A stretch of DNA of 38,867 bases from a bacterium. GTDB taxonomy: Bacteria > UBA9089 > JASEGY01. Of this stretch, positions 33,587 to 38,867 are shown in pieces (positions within the stretch are counted from its first letter, which is position 1; every line of letters begins with the position of its first letter). The notes beneath the pieces are model-generated. The model worked only from the letters and a program-made list of their open reading frames with translations, was not told the DNA's origin and did no database searches. Both the position numbers and the translations under genes were made by a program. Location: NCBI GenBank assembly GCA_040753085.1, contig JBFMHI010000012.1, positions 1 through 38,867 on the forward strand. Direction: 5' to 3'.

Positions 33587-33680
33587 TTGGTAATCGGTAA
33601 TCGGTAACAACTAATTACTGGCTACTTCTCACCGATAACCGATAACCAATAGCCGATGAGCGATAACCGGTCACATAGTT
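33587..33680. repeat. Heptamer hairpin (GGTAATC/CGATAAC words)
   Basis: TTGGTAATCGGTAATCGGTA on the left and ACCGATAACCGATAACC plus GCCGATGAGCGATAACCGG on the right, all in 7-bp periods, bracketed by TCGGGGGAA on the left (about 33569) and TTCCCCCGA on the right. It lies between the divergent pil and coiled-coil promoters. It has no GTAAC terminus. Confidence 0.55.
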
Positions 33681-33761
33681 CCCCCGATTTACTGAAGATA
33701 CATCTTTACATTTTAGTTGGGCTGAACGGCAAAATTAGAATTCGGATTAGCAACTTATCTC

Positions 33762-33789
33762 TTGACAAATTTGGGCTGGCATGTTATCT
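33762..33789 (+). promoter_or_regulatory. Predicted sigma-70 promoter of the coiled-coil gene
   Basis: TTGACA (33762-33767), 16-bp spacer, TTATCT (33784-33789): six of six and four of six. A leader of about 145 nt would follow, containing the small GTAAC hairpin at 33806-33851. Confidence 0.5.
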
Positions 33790-33805
33790 TATATAAAAGT
33801 GTCTT

Positions 33806-33851
33806 GTAACTAAAAGCCTTCTACCTTCCGTCTATCTACTTGAGTAGTTAC
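33806..33851. mobile_element. Short family-A remnant in a leader, 46 bp
   Basis: GTAACTAAAAGCC at the left and TGAGTAGTTAC at the right, with GCCTTCTACCTTCCGTCTAT between. The right arm matches the GGCTGAA-word elements (CCTATCCACCTGAGTAGTTAC type) while the left arm is mostly deleted. There is no target duplication. It sits between promoter and start codon. Confidence 0.55.
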
Positions 33852-33938
33852 GTTTTATTTTCCTACACCTTTTTCTTTGAAGGCGTCAGGGGCTTGAGGG
33901 AAATAGGTTATTATTCTATAAGAATAGGGAGTTTGAAT

Positions 33939-34925
33939 ATGATGAGTTTTTCTGTAATAAGAGAAAGATTAGGTGAGGTGTTTGAAAAGTATCAGGCAGA
34001 TGTCCTTGCCACCACAATCTTTGATGCCTATAACGACCTTGTAAAGGTATCTGACTTTAGCGAGCTTAAAGATATTGTAAAGGAGCTTGCAGTTGCTCAG
34101 AAACGAACCGAGGCAAGAGTTGAGGAGCTTGCAGTTGCCCAGAAGAAATCAGAAGAAAGGCTTACAAGGGTTGAAGTAGCAATTGAGGAGCTTGCAGTTG
34201 CCCAGAAGAAATCAGAAGAAAGGCTTACAAGGGTTGAAGTAGCAATTGAGGAGCTTGCCGCTGCCCAAAAACGAACCGAGGCAAGAGTTGAGGAGCTTGC
34301 AGTTGCCCAGAAGAAATCAGAAGAAAGGCTTACAAGGGTTGAAGTAGCAATTGAGGAGCTTGCCGCTGCCCAAAAACGAACAGAGGCAAGAGTTGAGGAG
34401 CTTGCAGTTGCCCAAAAACGAACAGAGGCAAGAGTTGAGGAGCTTGCAGTGGCTCAAAAGAAAACAGAGATAGAAATCCAGAAACTTACAGAAAAAGTTG
34501 AGGATCTTACAGAAGGTTTAAAAGAAACCAGAGGAGAGTTGGGGGGATTATCAAGGAGTATGTCTTATGCCTTTGAAAATGAAGCATATAGAATGCTCCC
34601 TGGGTTATTAAAGACAAATTATGGTATTGAGATGACCGCGAAGATAATAAGAACAAAGATAAAGGGGAAGGAGATAAATCTATTTGGAAGGGCCAGAAGA
34701 AATGGCAATGATGTCCTGATTGTAGGAGAGGCAAAATTAAGGCTTGAGAAGAAAAAACACGAAAAGAAGGATGTCTTTGAGGAACTAAAAAAGAAAGTAG
34801 AAGCAGTAGAAAAGACTTATAAAGAAGAAATAGTAAAAATACTAATAACCCATTATGGAGAACCAAATCTTATTGAAGAAGCAAGACGAAAAGGGATAAT
34901 TGTTATTCAAAGCTTCGAGTGGTAG
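33939..34925 (+). CDS. Coiled-coil protein with PD-(D/E)XK-like C-terminal domain
   Basis: A 328-residue soluble protein. Residues 1-45 ([20 protein letters not shown]) resemble the head of DUF3782-type proteins. Residues about 46-195 are a coiled coil of exact repeats: 14-residue [14 protein letters not shown] and 21-residue units with [18 protein letters not shown]. Residues about 205-328 look like a PD-(D/E)XK nuclease fold, with [20 protein letters not shown] and GEAK (Glu264, Lys266). The position where an Asp is expected (I-D-L) is Asn here, so activity is uncertain. ATG 33939 (or 33942) follows GGGAG by seven bases; an upstream in-frame ATG at 33840 lies in repeat sequence. It is a single gene between repeat blocks. 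Confidence 0.75.
   Translation: MMSFSVIRERLGEVFEKYQADVLATTIFDAYNDLVKVSDFSELKDIVKELAVAQKRTEARVEELAVAQKKSEERLTRVEVAIEELAVAQKKSEERLTRVEVAIEELAAAQKRTEARVEELAVAQKKSEERLTRVEVAIEELAAAQKRTEARVEELAVAQKRTEARVEELAVAQKKTEIEIQKLTEKVEDLTEGLKETRGELGGLSRSMSYAFENEAYRMLPGLLKTNYGIEMTAKIIRTKIKGKEINLFGRARRNGNDVLIVGEAKLRLEKKKHEKKDVFEELKKKVEAVEKTYKEEIVKILITHYGEPNLIEEARRKGIIVIQSFEW
34082..34460 (+). repeat. In-frame 42/63-bp tandem repeats in the coiled-coil gene
   Basis: Units GAGGAGCTTGCAGTTGCCCA recur every 42 or 63 bp, nearly identical at DNA level. All unit lengths are multiples of 21 bp, one heptad, so gain or loss of units keeps frame and coiled-coil register. Near-identity means recent expansion or gene conversion. 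Confidence 0.8.
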
Positions 34926-35027
34926 TCAAATAATAGTGGAAATACCATCTTGGAAGGTGTGGCTTGGTGGCCGGGCCCCTTTCTGAAGGGCTCACTCTAC
35001 CTGCCGTTCAACGTAAGTAGGCCCCCA

Positions 35028-35170
35028 AGTGGTCTGTCACGTGTGATTTGACCTGTTCGTCTCTTAGAGAAGCAATCCCCCCTCACCTTAATCCTCTCCC
35101 CTTAGGGGAGAGGGTCAGGGTGAGGGGGCAAAAGAGGCTTTACCCACAATTTCAAGCGTGACAGAGCACT
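35028..35170. repeat. Nested palindromes upstream of rplU
   Basis: The outer arms are AGTGGTCTGTCACG (35028-35041) and CGTGACAGAGCACT (35157-35170), 13 of 14 complementary. The inner hairpin at 35077-35128 is CCCCCTCACCTTAATCCTCT with CCCCTTAGGGG loop and AGAGGGTCAGGGTGAGGGGG. The inner type recurs at 36199-36325. It ends 24 bp before the L21 start and could be transcribed as leader. Confidence 0.65.
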
Positions 35171-35194
35171 AGTGATAAAAGAAAGAGGTGATAT

Positions 35195-35515
35195 ATGTTG
35201 TATGCCGTCGTGGAAGAAGGAGGAAAACAGTACCGAGTGGAAGAGGGCGACCGAATCCGGGTGGATCGGATTAATTGTCCTCTGGGAGAGAGGGTAGAAT
35301 TGGACCATGTCTTGCTAATAGCTGATAAAGACCATCTTCACCTTGGGCAGAAACTTAGCTCGGCCAGGGTTACGGCCGAGGTGGTGGAACAATCAAAGGG
35401 CAAAAAGATTACTGTCTTTAAGTTCAAGAAGAGGAAAAACTACAAGCTCAAGCGTGGTCATCGTCAACCCTATACCTGGCTTCTTATTCGAGAGATACAA
35501 CCTGGTCTGCAATGA
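35195..35515 (+). CDS. rplU: Ribosomal protein L21 (bL21)
   Basis: A 106-residue large-subunit protein. MLYAVVEEGGKQYRVEEGDR, VLLIADKDHLHLG, and the basic C-terminus FKFKKRKNYKLKRGHRQPYT are the family blocks in order. The length is normal. AGAGGTG lies before the ATG. It overlaps prp by 4 bp (ATGA), the conserved rplU-prp linkage. Confidence 0.96.
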   Translation: MLYAVVEEGGKQYRVEEGDRIRVDRINCPLGERVELDHVLLIADKDHLHLGQKLSSARVTAEVVEQSKGKKITVFKFKKRKNYKLKRGHRQPYTWLLIREIQPGLQ

Positions 35516-35859
35516 TTAAGGTTTACTTTGATCGAGATGCCCAGGGAAGGATTGTGGCCTTTGAGACAAAAGGTCATGCCCTCTATGCTGAGCCAGGGCG
35601 AGATATTGTTTGTGCCGCTGTATCAGCCCTCCTCCAGAATGTGGTGGTAGGTCTTAAGCAATATCTTGGCTTAGAAATCGACCACCAGAAAAATAAAGGT
35701 TGGATGAGGGTCTCTATTAGAGGGTTTAAGGGTAAGGAGAAAGAGGCGGCCGCTCTCTTGGAAACAATGGCCTTAAGTCTCCGGGCCATAGCGGGAGAAG
35801 AAAGATATCAGGGTTATGTAAAAGTGTATGGAAGTGACGAGAGGGGGGAATTTATTTGA
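35512..35859 (+). CDS. prp: Ribosomal-processing cysteine protease Prp
   Basis: A 115-residue protease that in Firmicutes and relatives cleaves an N-terminal extension from L27. The catalytic motif is complete: GHALYAEPGRDIVCAAVSAL with His22 and Cys34, the same numbering as characterised Prp. The C-terminus (LETMALSLRAIAGEERYQGY) matches. It overlaps rplU by 4 bp and the next gene by 4 bp. The L27 encoded downstream begins [10 protein letters not shown] with no extension to cleave, so the usual substrate is missing here. Confidence 0.92.
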   Translation: MIKVYFDRDAQGRIVAFETKGHALYAEPGRDIVCAAVSALLQNVVVGLKQYLGLEIDHQKNKGWMRVSIRGFKGKEKEAAALLETMALSLRAIAGEERYQGYVKVYGSDERGEFI

Positions 35860-36113
35860 GGGCTGCCCTTGACACCTTAAATATTTATGAACGATTAAGA
35901 GATGCGCACCTGGATGATTTGGCCGCCAAAGAAATTGCCGAAGTTATTAATGAGGTGACCAAGACCTATTTGGCTACCAAGGGTGATGTGGAAAAAGCAA
36001 AAATTAAATTAAAAGCCGAGATTGAAAAGGCAAAAGTCAAAATTATAAAGTGGGTGGCGGGTATGTTAGCCGCTCAGGCGGCGATAGTGGCCACTTTGGT
36101 TAAGCTTTTGTAG
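35856..36113 (+). CDS. DUF1640-like coiled-coil membrane-anchored protein
   Basis: An 85-residue protein with TTG start overlapping the prp stop (TTGA) and AGGGGGG eight bases upstream. A helical N-terminus (LRDAHLDDLAAKEIAEVINE), a coiled coil of Lys/Ala/Glu (TKGDVEKAKIKLKAEIEKAK) and a C-terminal membrane helix (GMLAAQAAIVATLVKLL) make it a DUF1640 / CCDC90-type protein. These are usually found near mobile or defence loci, not in ribosomal operons. It has been inserted between prp and rpmA. Function unknown; a membrane tail-anchored oligomer is inferred. Confidence 0.75.
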   Translation: MRAALDTLNIYERLRDAHLDDLAAKEIAEVINEVTKTYLATKGDVEKAKIKLKAEIEKAKVKIIKWVAGMLAAQAAIVATLVKLL

Positions 36114-36143
36114 CTGAAGATTGACTCCCACTAATCCGCCATT

Positions 36144-36441
36144 CGAAATGTAACTACTCAAAACTAAGTTAAGCAGTTAGTTGGGAGACAAAGCAAAATT
36201 CCCTCTCCCTTGATGGGAGAGGGATAGGGTGAGGGTGAAATGGGCGGGCAATATTATTACTCTTGCTAAAAACCTTAGAAAAAGAGCTACCACCCTCCCC
36301 TAACCCCTCCCATCAAGGGAGGGGAAGCTCTTAGGCCGACGCTGTCGGGACAAAAGGAGATGGAACTTAACCCATAGCACTATAATCTGTAATGAGCTTA
36401 CTTTTTTAACTTGATTTTGAGTAGATACTTCGAAATCTACC
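36144..36441. mobile_element. Insertion with 10-bp flanking direct repeats before rpmA
   Basis: ATCCGCCATT occurs at 36134-36143 and 36442-36451. Inside the boundaries are inverted CGAAATGTAACTACTCAAAA and TTTTGAGTAGATACTTCG arms, then TTAA-rich words. The interior has CCCTCTCCCTTGATGGGAGA hairpins and ACCCCTCCCATCAAGGGAGG. The GTAACTACTCA word relates it to family A, but the ends differ. It lies between the DUF1640-like gene and rpmA. Confidence 0.6.
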
Positions 36442-36470
36442 ATCCGCCATTGAAAAGGAGGTGATTAAGC

Positions 36471-36722
36471 ATGGCCCATAAAAAAGGAATGGGTAGTTCC
36501 CGTAACGGCCGGGATAGTAATGCCCAAAGATTAGGCGTAAAACGGCACGATGGGCAATTTGTTACGGGAGGAAGTATTCTCGTCAGACAGCGAGGGACAA
36601 GATTTTTCCCGGGAAGAAATGTTGGTCGGGGCAGCGATGATACCCTTTTTGCCAAGGTCTCCGGTTTCGTTAACTTCATTCAATCAGGGGGTAAAAGGAG
36701 AATAGAGGTGATTGAAGGGTAA
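36471..36722 (+). CDS. rpmA: Ribosomal protein L27 (bL27), no N-terminal extension
   Basis: An 83-residue large-subunit protein starting [20 protein letters not shown], with [20 protein letters not shown] and a normal C-terminus. Its N-terminal tail reaches the peptidyl-transferase centre. AAGGAGGTGATTAAGC precedes the ATG, and an in-frame TGA lies three codons upstream, so a Prp-cleavable leader (usual motif ending FF/A) cannot be encoded. That is notable because prp is 0.6 kb upstream in the same cluster. Confidence 0.96.
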   Translation: MAHKKGMGSSRNGRDSNAQRLGVKRHDGQFVTGGSILVRQRGTRFFPGRNVGRGSDDTLFAKVSGFVNFIQSGGKRRIEVIEG

Positions 36723-36768
36723 AAAGCATGTGGCCAAGAGCACTGAGCATAGGTTTTGAGATAGACTC

Positions 36769-36886
36769 GTAATTACTCAGGTAGATAGGCTGAAGACTGA
36801 AGGCTGACGACTGAAGACTGACGTCAAATCATCTGCTCTCCGCATTTATTCCTAAAAGCCTTCAGCCTATCCACCTGAGTAGTTAC
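36769..36886. mobile_element. Family-A MITE with target duplication (GGCTGAA word), 118 bp
   Basis: Ends GTAATTACTCAGG and CCTGAGTAGTTAC. The flanks are ATAGACTC (36761-36768) and ATAGACTT (36887-36894), 7 of 8. The left arm is GGCTGAA, GACTGAA, GGCTGAC, GACTGAA, GACTGAC, clean 7-bp words. The right arm is shorter (CCTTCAGCCTATCC). Confidence 0.8.
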
Positions 36887-36899
36887 ATAGACTTTAAAG

Positions 36900-37120
36900 G
36901 TAAGCGTTCAGCCACTAAGGCACAAAGACACAACCTCGATCCTCGATCCTGGATGCTCGATTCTGGATGCTCGATCCTGGATACTGAATCCTTGTAAGCG
37001 TTCAGCCACTAAGGCACAAACTCGATGCTCGATGCTCGATCCTGGATACTGGATCCTTTACCAGCATCGAAGATCGAGCATCGAGGATCGAGCATCGAGC
37101 ATCATGTGCTGAACGGTTAC
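36900..37120. mobile_element. Family-A element pair with perfect target duplication (TCGATCC word)
   Basis: The outer left end GTAAGCGTTCAGCCACTAAG starts at 36900, a second left end at 36994, and the shared right end CTGAACGGTTAC finishes at 37120. CTTTAAAG flanks it at 36892-36899 and 37121-37128, perfect 8 of 8 (though the octamer is itself a palindrome). The part 36994-37120 equals 6009-6149 minus 14 bp. It inserted next to the 36769-36886 element. Confidence 0.8.
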
Positions 37121-37129
37121 CTTTAAAGA

Positions 37130-37191
37130 CAGGTAAGTAGACAGTAGGCATTTATAAGAGAAGACCGCTGTCTACTGCCTACTGCTTACTG
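37130..37191. repeat. Heptamer hairpin (CTACTGC word) abutting the obg start
   Basis: CAGGTAAGTAGACAGTAGGC on the left and TGTCTACTGCCTACTGCTTA then CTG on the right form a stem with an 18-base loop; the words TCTACTG, CCTACTG, CTTACTG are 7 bp. The stem ends four bases before the obg ATG, where a ribosome site should be. Confidence 0.65.
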
Positions 37192-37195
37192 ATAA

Positions 37196-38479
37196 ATGTT
37201 TATAGACCAGGTGGAGATTCAAGTTAAAGGAGGCGACGGGGGCAACGGTGTCGTAAGCTTCAGGCGTGAACCCTTTGTTCCTTACGGAGGGCCTGATGGC
37301 GGCGACGGAGGAAAGGGGGGCGATGTCATCCTGAAGGCTGATCCTGGGTTAAACACCCTGGTCGATCTTCAATCTCGGATTTGCTGTCGGGCTCAGAATG
37401 GCCGAGCCGGCGGTCCTAAAAAACAATTCGGGGCAAATGGGCAAGATATAGTTATTCCGGTCCCGGTAGGCACAGAGGTATATGAAGTGGAGCATGGAAA
37501 CCGGCTGGCCGATCTGACCGAACCAGGCCAGGAGATAATTGTCGCTTACGGTGGCCGAGGAGGAAGGGGAAATACGCATTTTGCCACCAGCACCAATAGA
37601 GCACCCCGTCAGGCTGAGCCGGGTGAGGAAGGAGAGGCCTTTACCCTTCGATTGGAACTGAAGCTCCTGGCTGATGTGGGATTATTAGGCTACCCCAATG
37701 TGGGGAAGTCAACCCTGCTTTCCCGTCTGTCCCGAGCACGACCTAAGATCGCACCTTATCCTTTTACTACTCTTTCTCCTAACTTAGGCATCGTTAAAAT
37801 TGAAGACTGGAAATCTTTTGTCCTGGCGGACATACCCGGACTTATCGCCGGGGCCCACCGGGGAGTCGGTCTGGGAGATAGATTTCTGCGCCACATTGAA
37901 CGCACGCGCCTCTTAATTCACCTTTTAGACGGTTCGGCTGCCGCCGCCGTAGATTCTTTTTATTCTCTAAATAAAGAATTGCAGCTTTACAATCCAACCC
38001 TGGTGGAAAAACCGCAAATCATAGCCGTCAACAAGATGGATCTGGCGGAGAGCCAACAAAACTTCGACCAAATAAAAGAATCACTTTCGACTTATTCGAT
38101 TTTTCCCATCTCGGCTCTAACTGGCCAGGGGTTGTCTGAGCTGGTAAAAGAGGTGGACGGACAACTGAGTCAGTTGCCGCTTCCAGAGAAAAAACCTGTG
38201 TCGGTCTGGAAAAAGAGATACGGAGCGCCTAAGACGAAGCCTGCTTTTACCATACGCCGAGAAAAAGGGATTTATATCCTTAGCGGTAGCCGGATTGAGA
38301 AGGCGTTAGCTATGGCCGATCTGAAGACCCACCAGGGACTTGAGACCTGGAGAAAGGCTCTGAACCGAATGGGAGTAAATGAAGCCCTCCTCCAAGAGGG
38401 AGTGAAGATAGGGGATACGGTCCTCATCGGAAAAGTCGAGTTTGAATTCCAACCGGAAGACAGAGGGCAGAGGTCATAA
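37196..38479 (+). CDS. obg: GTPase Obg (ribosome assembly / stress)
   Basis: A 427-residue GTPase acting in 50S assembly. The N-terminal glycine-rich Obg domain (1-157) starts MFIDQVEIQVKGGDGGNGVV. G1 is GYPNVGKST at 165-173, G2 within PFTTLSPNLG, G3 DIPGLI, G4 NKMD at 279-282, G5 ISAL. A C-terminal OCT domain (about 350-420) follows. The start is fixed by homology, but no Shine-Dalgarno precedes it: a heptamer hairpin ends four bases away. The last residues (PEDRGQRS) are translated from ACAGAGG/GCAGAGG heptamers, so both gene ends touch repeats. Linkage rplU-rpmA-obg is standard. Confidence 0.95.
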   Translation: MFIDQVEIQVKGGDGGNGVVSFRREPFVPYGGPDGGDGGKGGDVILKADPGLNTLVDLQSRICCRAQNGRAGGPKKQFGANGQDIVIPVPVGTEVYEVEHGNRLADLTEPGQEIIVAYGGRGGRGNTHFATSTNRAPRQAEPGEEGEAFTLRLELKLLADVGLLGYPNVGKSTLLSRLSRARPKIAPYPFTTLSPNLGIVKIEDWKSFVLADIPGLIAGAHRGVGLGDRFLRHIERTRLLIHLLDGSAAAAVDSFYSLNKELQLYNPTLVEKPQIIAVNKMDLAESQQNFDQIKESLSTYSIFPISALTGQGLSELVKEVDGQLSQLPLPEKKPVSVWKKRYGAPKTKPAFTIRREKGIYILSGSRIEKALAMADLKTHQGLETWRKALNRMGVNEALLQEGVKIGDTVLIGKVEFEFQPEDRGQRS

Positions 38480-38538
38480 GACAGACGACAGAGGAGGGCC
38501 ACACCGGGCTGATTTCTGACTTTTAACCTCTGACCTGG
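38462..38538. repeat. Heptamer array (ACAGAGG/TCTGACC words) at the obg end
   Basis: ACAGAGG, GCAGAGG, TCATAAG, ACAGACG, ACAGAGG in 7-bp steps, then inverted-sense words TTCTGAC, TTTTAACC, TCTGACC. It overlaps the last codons and stop of obg. The words are complements of the array at 4048-4101. Confidence 0.55.
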
Positions 38539-38554
38539 AGGGAGATGGTGGCAG

Positions 38555-38713
38555 ATGGATACCAAATTAAGCCGGCGAGAGTTTCTGAGTAGAGGGATAT
38601 TAGGTGGGGTAATATTTTTTCTAACTACTCTCTTTCTTAAGGATAACAAATGTGACGAAACTCCCAATATCTCTCAAACAGAAGCCGGTTATTATCGCCA
38701 TTTGGCTGGCTAA
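38555..38713 (+). CDS. Short Tat-signal protein, possibly a truncated radical-SAM N-terminus
   Basis: A 52-residue frame with a twin-arginine signal: SRREFLSRGILGGVIFFLTT then a polar tail ending EAGYYRHLAG. GGAGGGAG lies about ten bases upstream of the ATG. Tat signals precede large folded cofactor proteins, so a 52-residue product is odd. The tail resembles the EAxYYxKL segment that starts AmmeMemoRadiSam-type radical-SAM proteins just before their LCPHxC cluster motif; that is a memory-based comparison. A family-A element begins 30 bp after the stop, so the gene may have been cut by repeats. Confidence 0.5.
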   Translation: MDTKLSRREFLSRGILGGVIFFLTTLFLKDNKCDETPNISQTEAGYYRHLAG

Positions 38714-38742
38714 AAAACAGCCGCCAATAGAGAAAAGAGGGG

Positions 38743-38867
38743 GTAACCGTTCAGCCACAGATGCACACAGATGAAACACGGAAAATCCGTGAGCCGTGTC
38801 CGTGATTCGGGTCTGTCCTTAGGCTGTAGGGACAACCCTTGTGGTTGTCCGTCTACGGAACGGACAT
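38743..38867. mobile_element. Family-A element, partial at window end
   Basis: GTAACCGTTCAGCCACAGAT begins it, followed by ACGGAAAATCCGTGAGCCG and GTAGGGACAACCCTTGTGG. It is the inverted copy of the right part of 5690-5907 with only a few differences over about 120 bp. The other end lies outside the window. Confidence 0.7.

Noticed and set aside
35028-35194. A ribosomal L21 leader RNA upstream of rplU
   Set aside because: The visible structure is explained by dispersed palindromes that recur at 36199-36325; nothing specific to an L21 leader can be seen without a covariance model.
1-38867. tRNA or rRNA genes
   Set aside because: I found no cloverleaf with a CCA-type acceptor end or T-loop TTCGAATC in context, and no conserved rRNA blocks; the TTCGA words belong to repeat family B.

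Overview
The window reads as chromosome from a Gram-negative, didermic bacterium of an uncultivated lineage. It encodes an outer-membrane secretin, an OmpA-type protein, a PorV/FadL-like barrel and several lipoproteins. A giant fibronectin-III/FlgD-like protein with a type-9-secretion-like C-terminus, and very heavy loading of intergenic spaces with palindromic repeats, recall candidate phyla such as Desantisbacteria or Omnitrophota. That placement is an impression, not something the sequence proves.

Layout. (1) 239-2686, plus strand: two small proteins, a TSUP (TauE/SafE) anion permease and a tandem UspA protein. (2) 2687-3586: a repeat-rich gap holding a broken REP-associated (Y1) transposase. 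(3) 3587-7532, minus strand: an unknown 148-residue protein, a coiled-coil OmpA-family protein and sigma-54 (rpoN). (4) 7780-10336, plus strand: a sensor kinase and a sigma-54-activator-type response regulator that lacks its DNA-binding domain; an unknown protein converges on it. (5) 10903-12155: a geneless repeat region. (6) 12156-15546, plus strand: PTS-EIIA-like protein, CBS-pair protein, ArsB/NhaD-type permease, and an orphan TupA-like lipoprotein. (7) 15548-18523, minus strand: DegT aminotransferase, PgpA, and a decayed MNT/HEPN pair. (8) 19198-33184, minus strand: a type IV pilus operon, pilM-pilN-[giant FN3 protein]-[47-residue secreted protein]-[PorV-like barrel]-pilO-pilP-pilQ. (9) 33939-34925: a coiled-coil/PD-(D/E)XK-like protein. 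(10) 35195-38479, plus strand: rplU, prp, a DUF1640-like gene, rpmA, obg, then a Tat-signal stub.

The most unusual content lies between the genes. Many gaps hold elements bounded by inverted 12-mers close to GTAACCGTTCAG. At least five show 8-bp flanking direct repeats, three of them perfect. GTAA ends and 8-bp duplications are the hallmarks of IS66-family insertion sequences, but no IS66 transposase is present here, so they look like MITEs moved in trans. Their interiors are hairpins built from degenerate tandem 7-bp words, a different word in different elements (GGCTGAA, TCGATGC, TCCTCTG, CTACTGC, AAGACAC and others). Two otherwise identical copies differ by exactly 14 bp, that is two heptamers. 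A second family is bounded by TTCGACCTGTGC. Elements sit in the 5' leaders of rpoN, pilM and the coiled-coil gene, directly before the obg start, and they supply the C-terminal codons of pgpA, obg and the MNT gene.

Functionally, the pil operon appears to couple pilus assembly with a large secreted adhesin-like protein and an outer-membrane barrel. rpoN, the kinase and the HTH-less activator form a local sigma-54 circuit. The ribosomal cluster has Prp protease but an L27 without the N-terminal extension that Prp normally removes.
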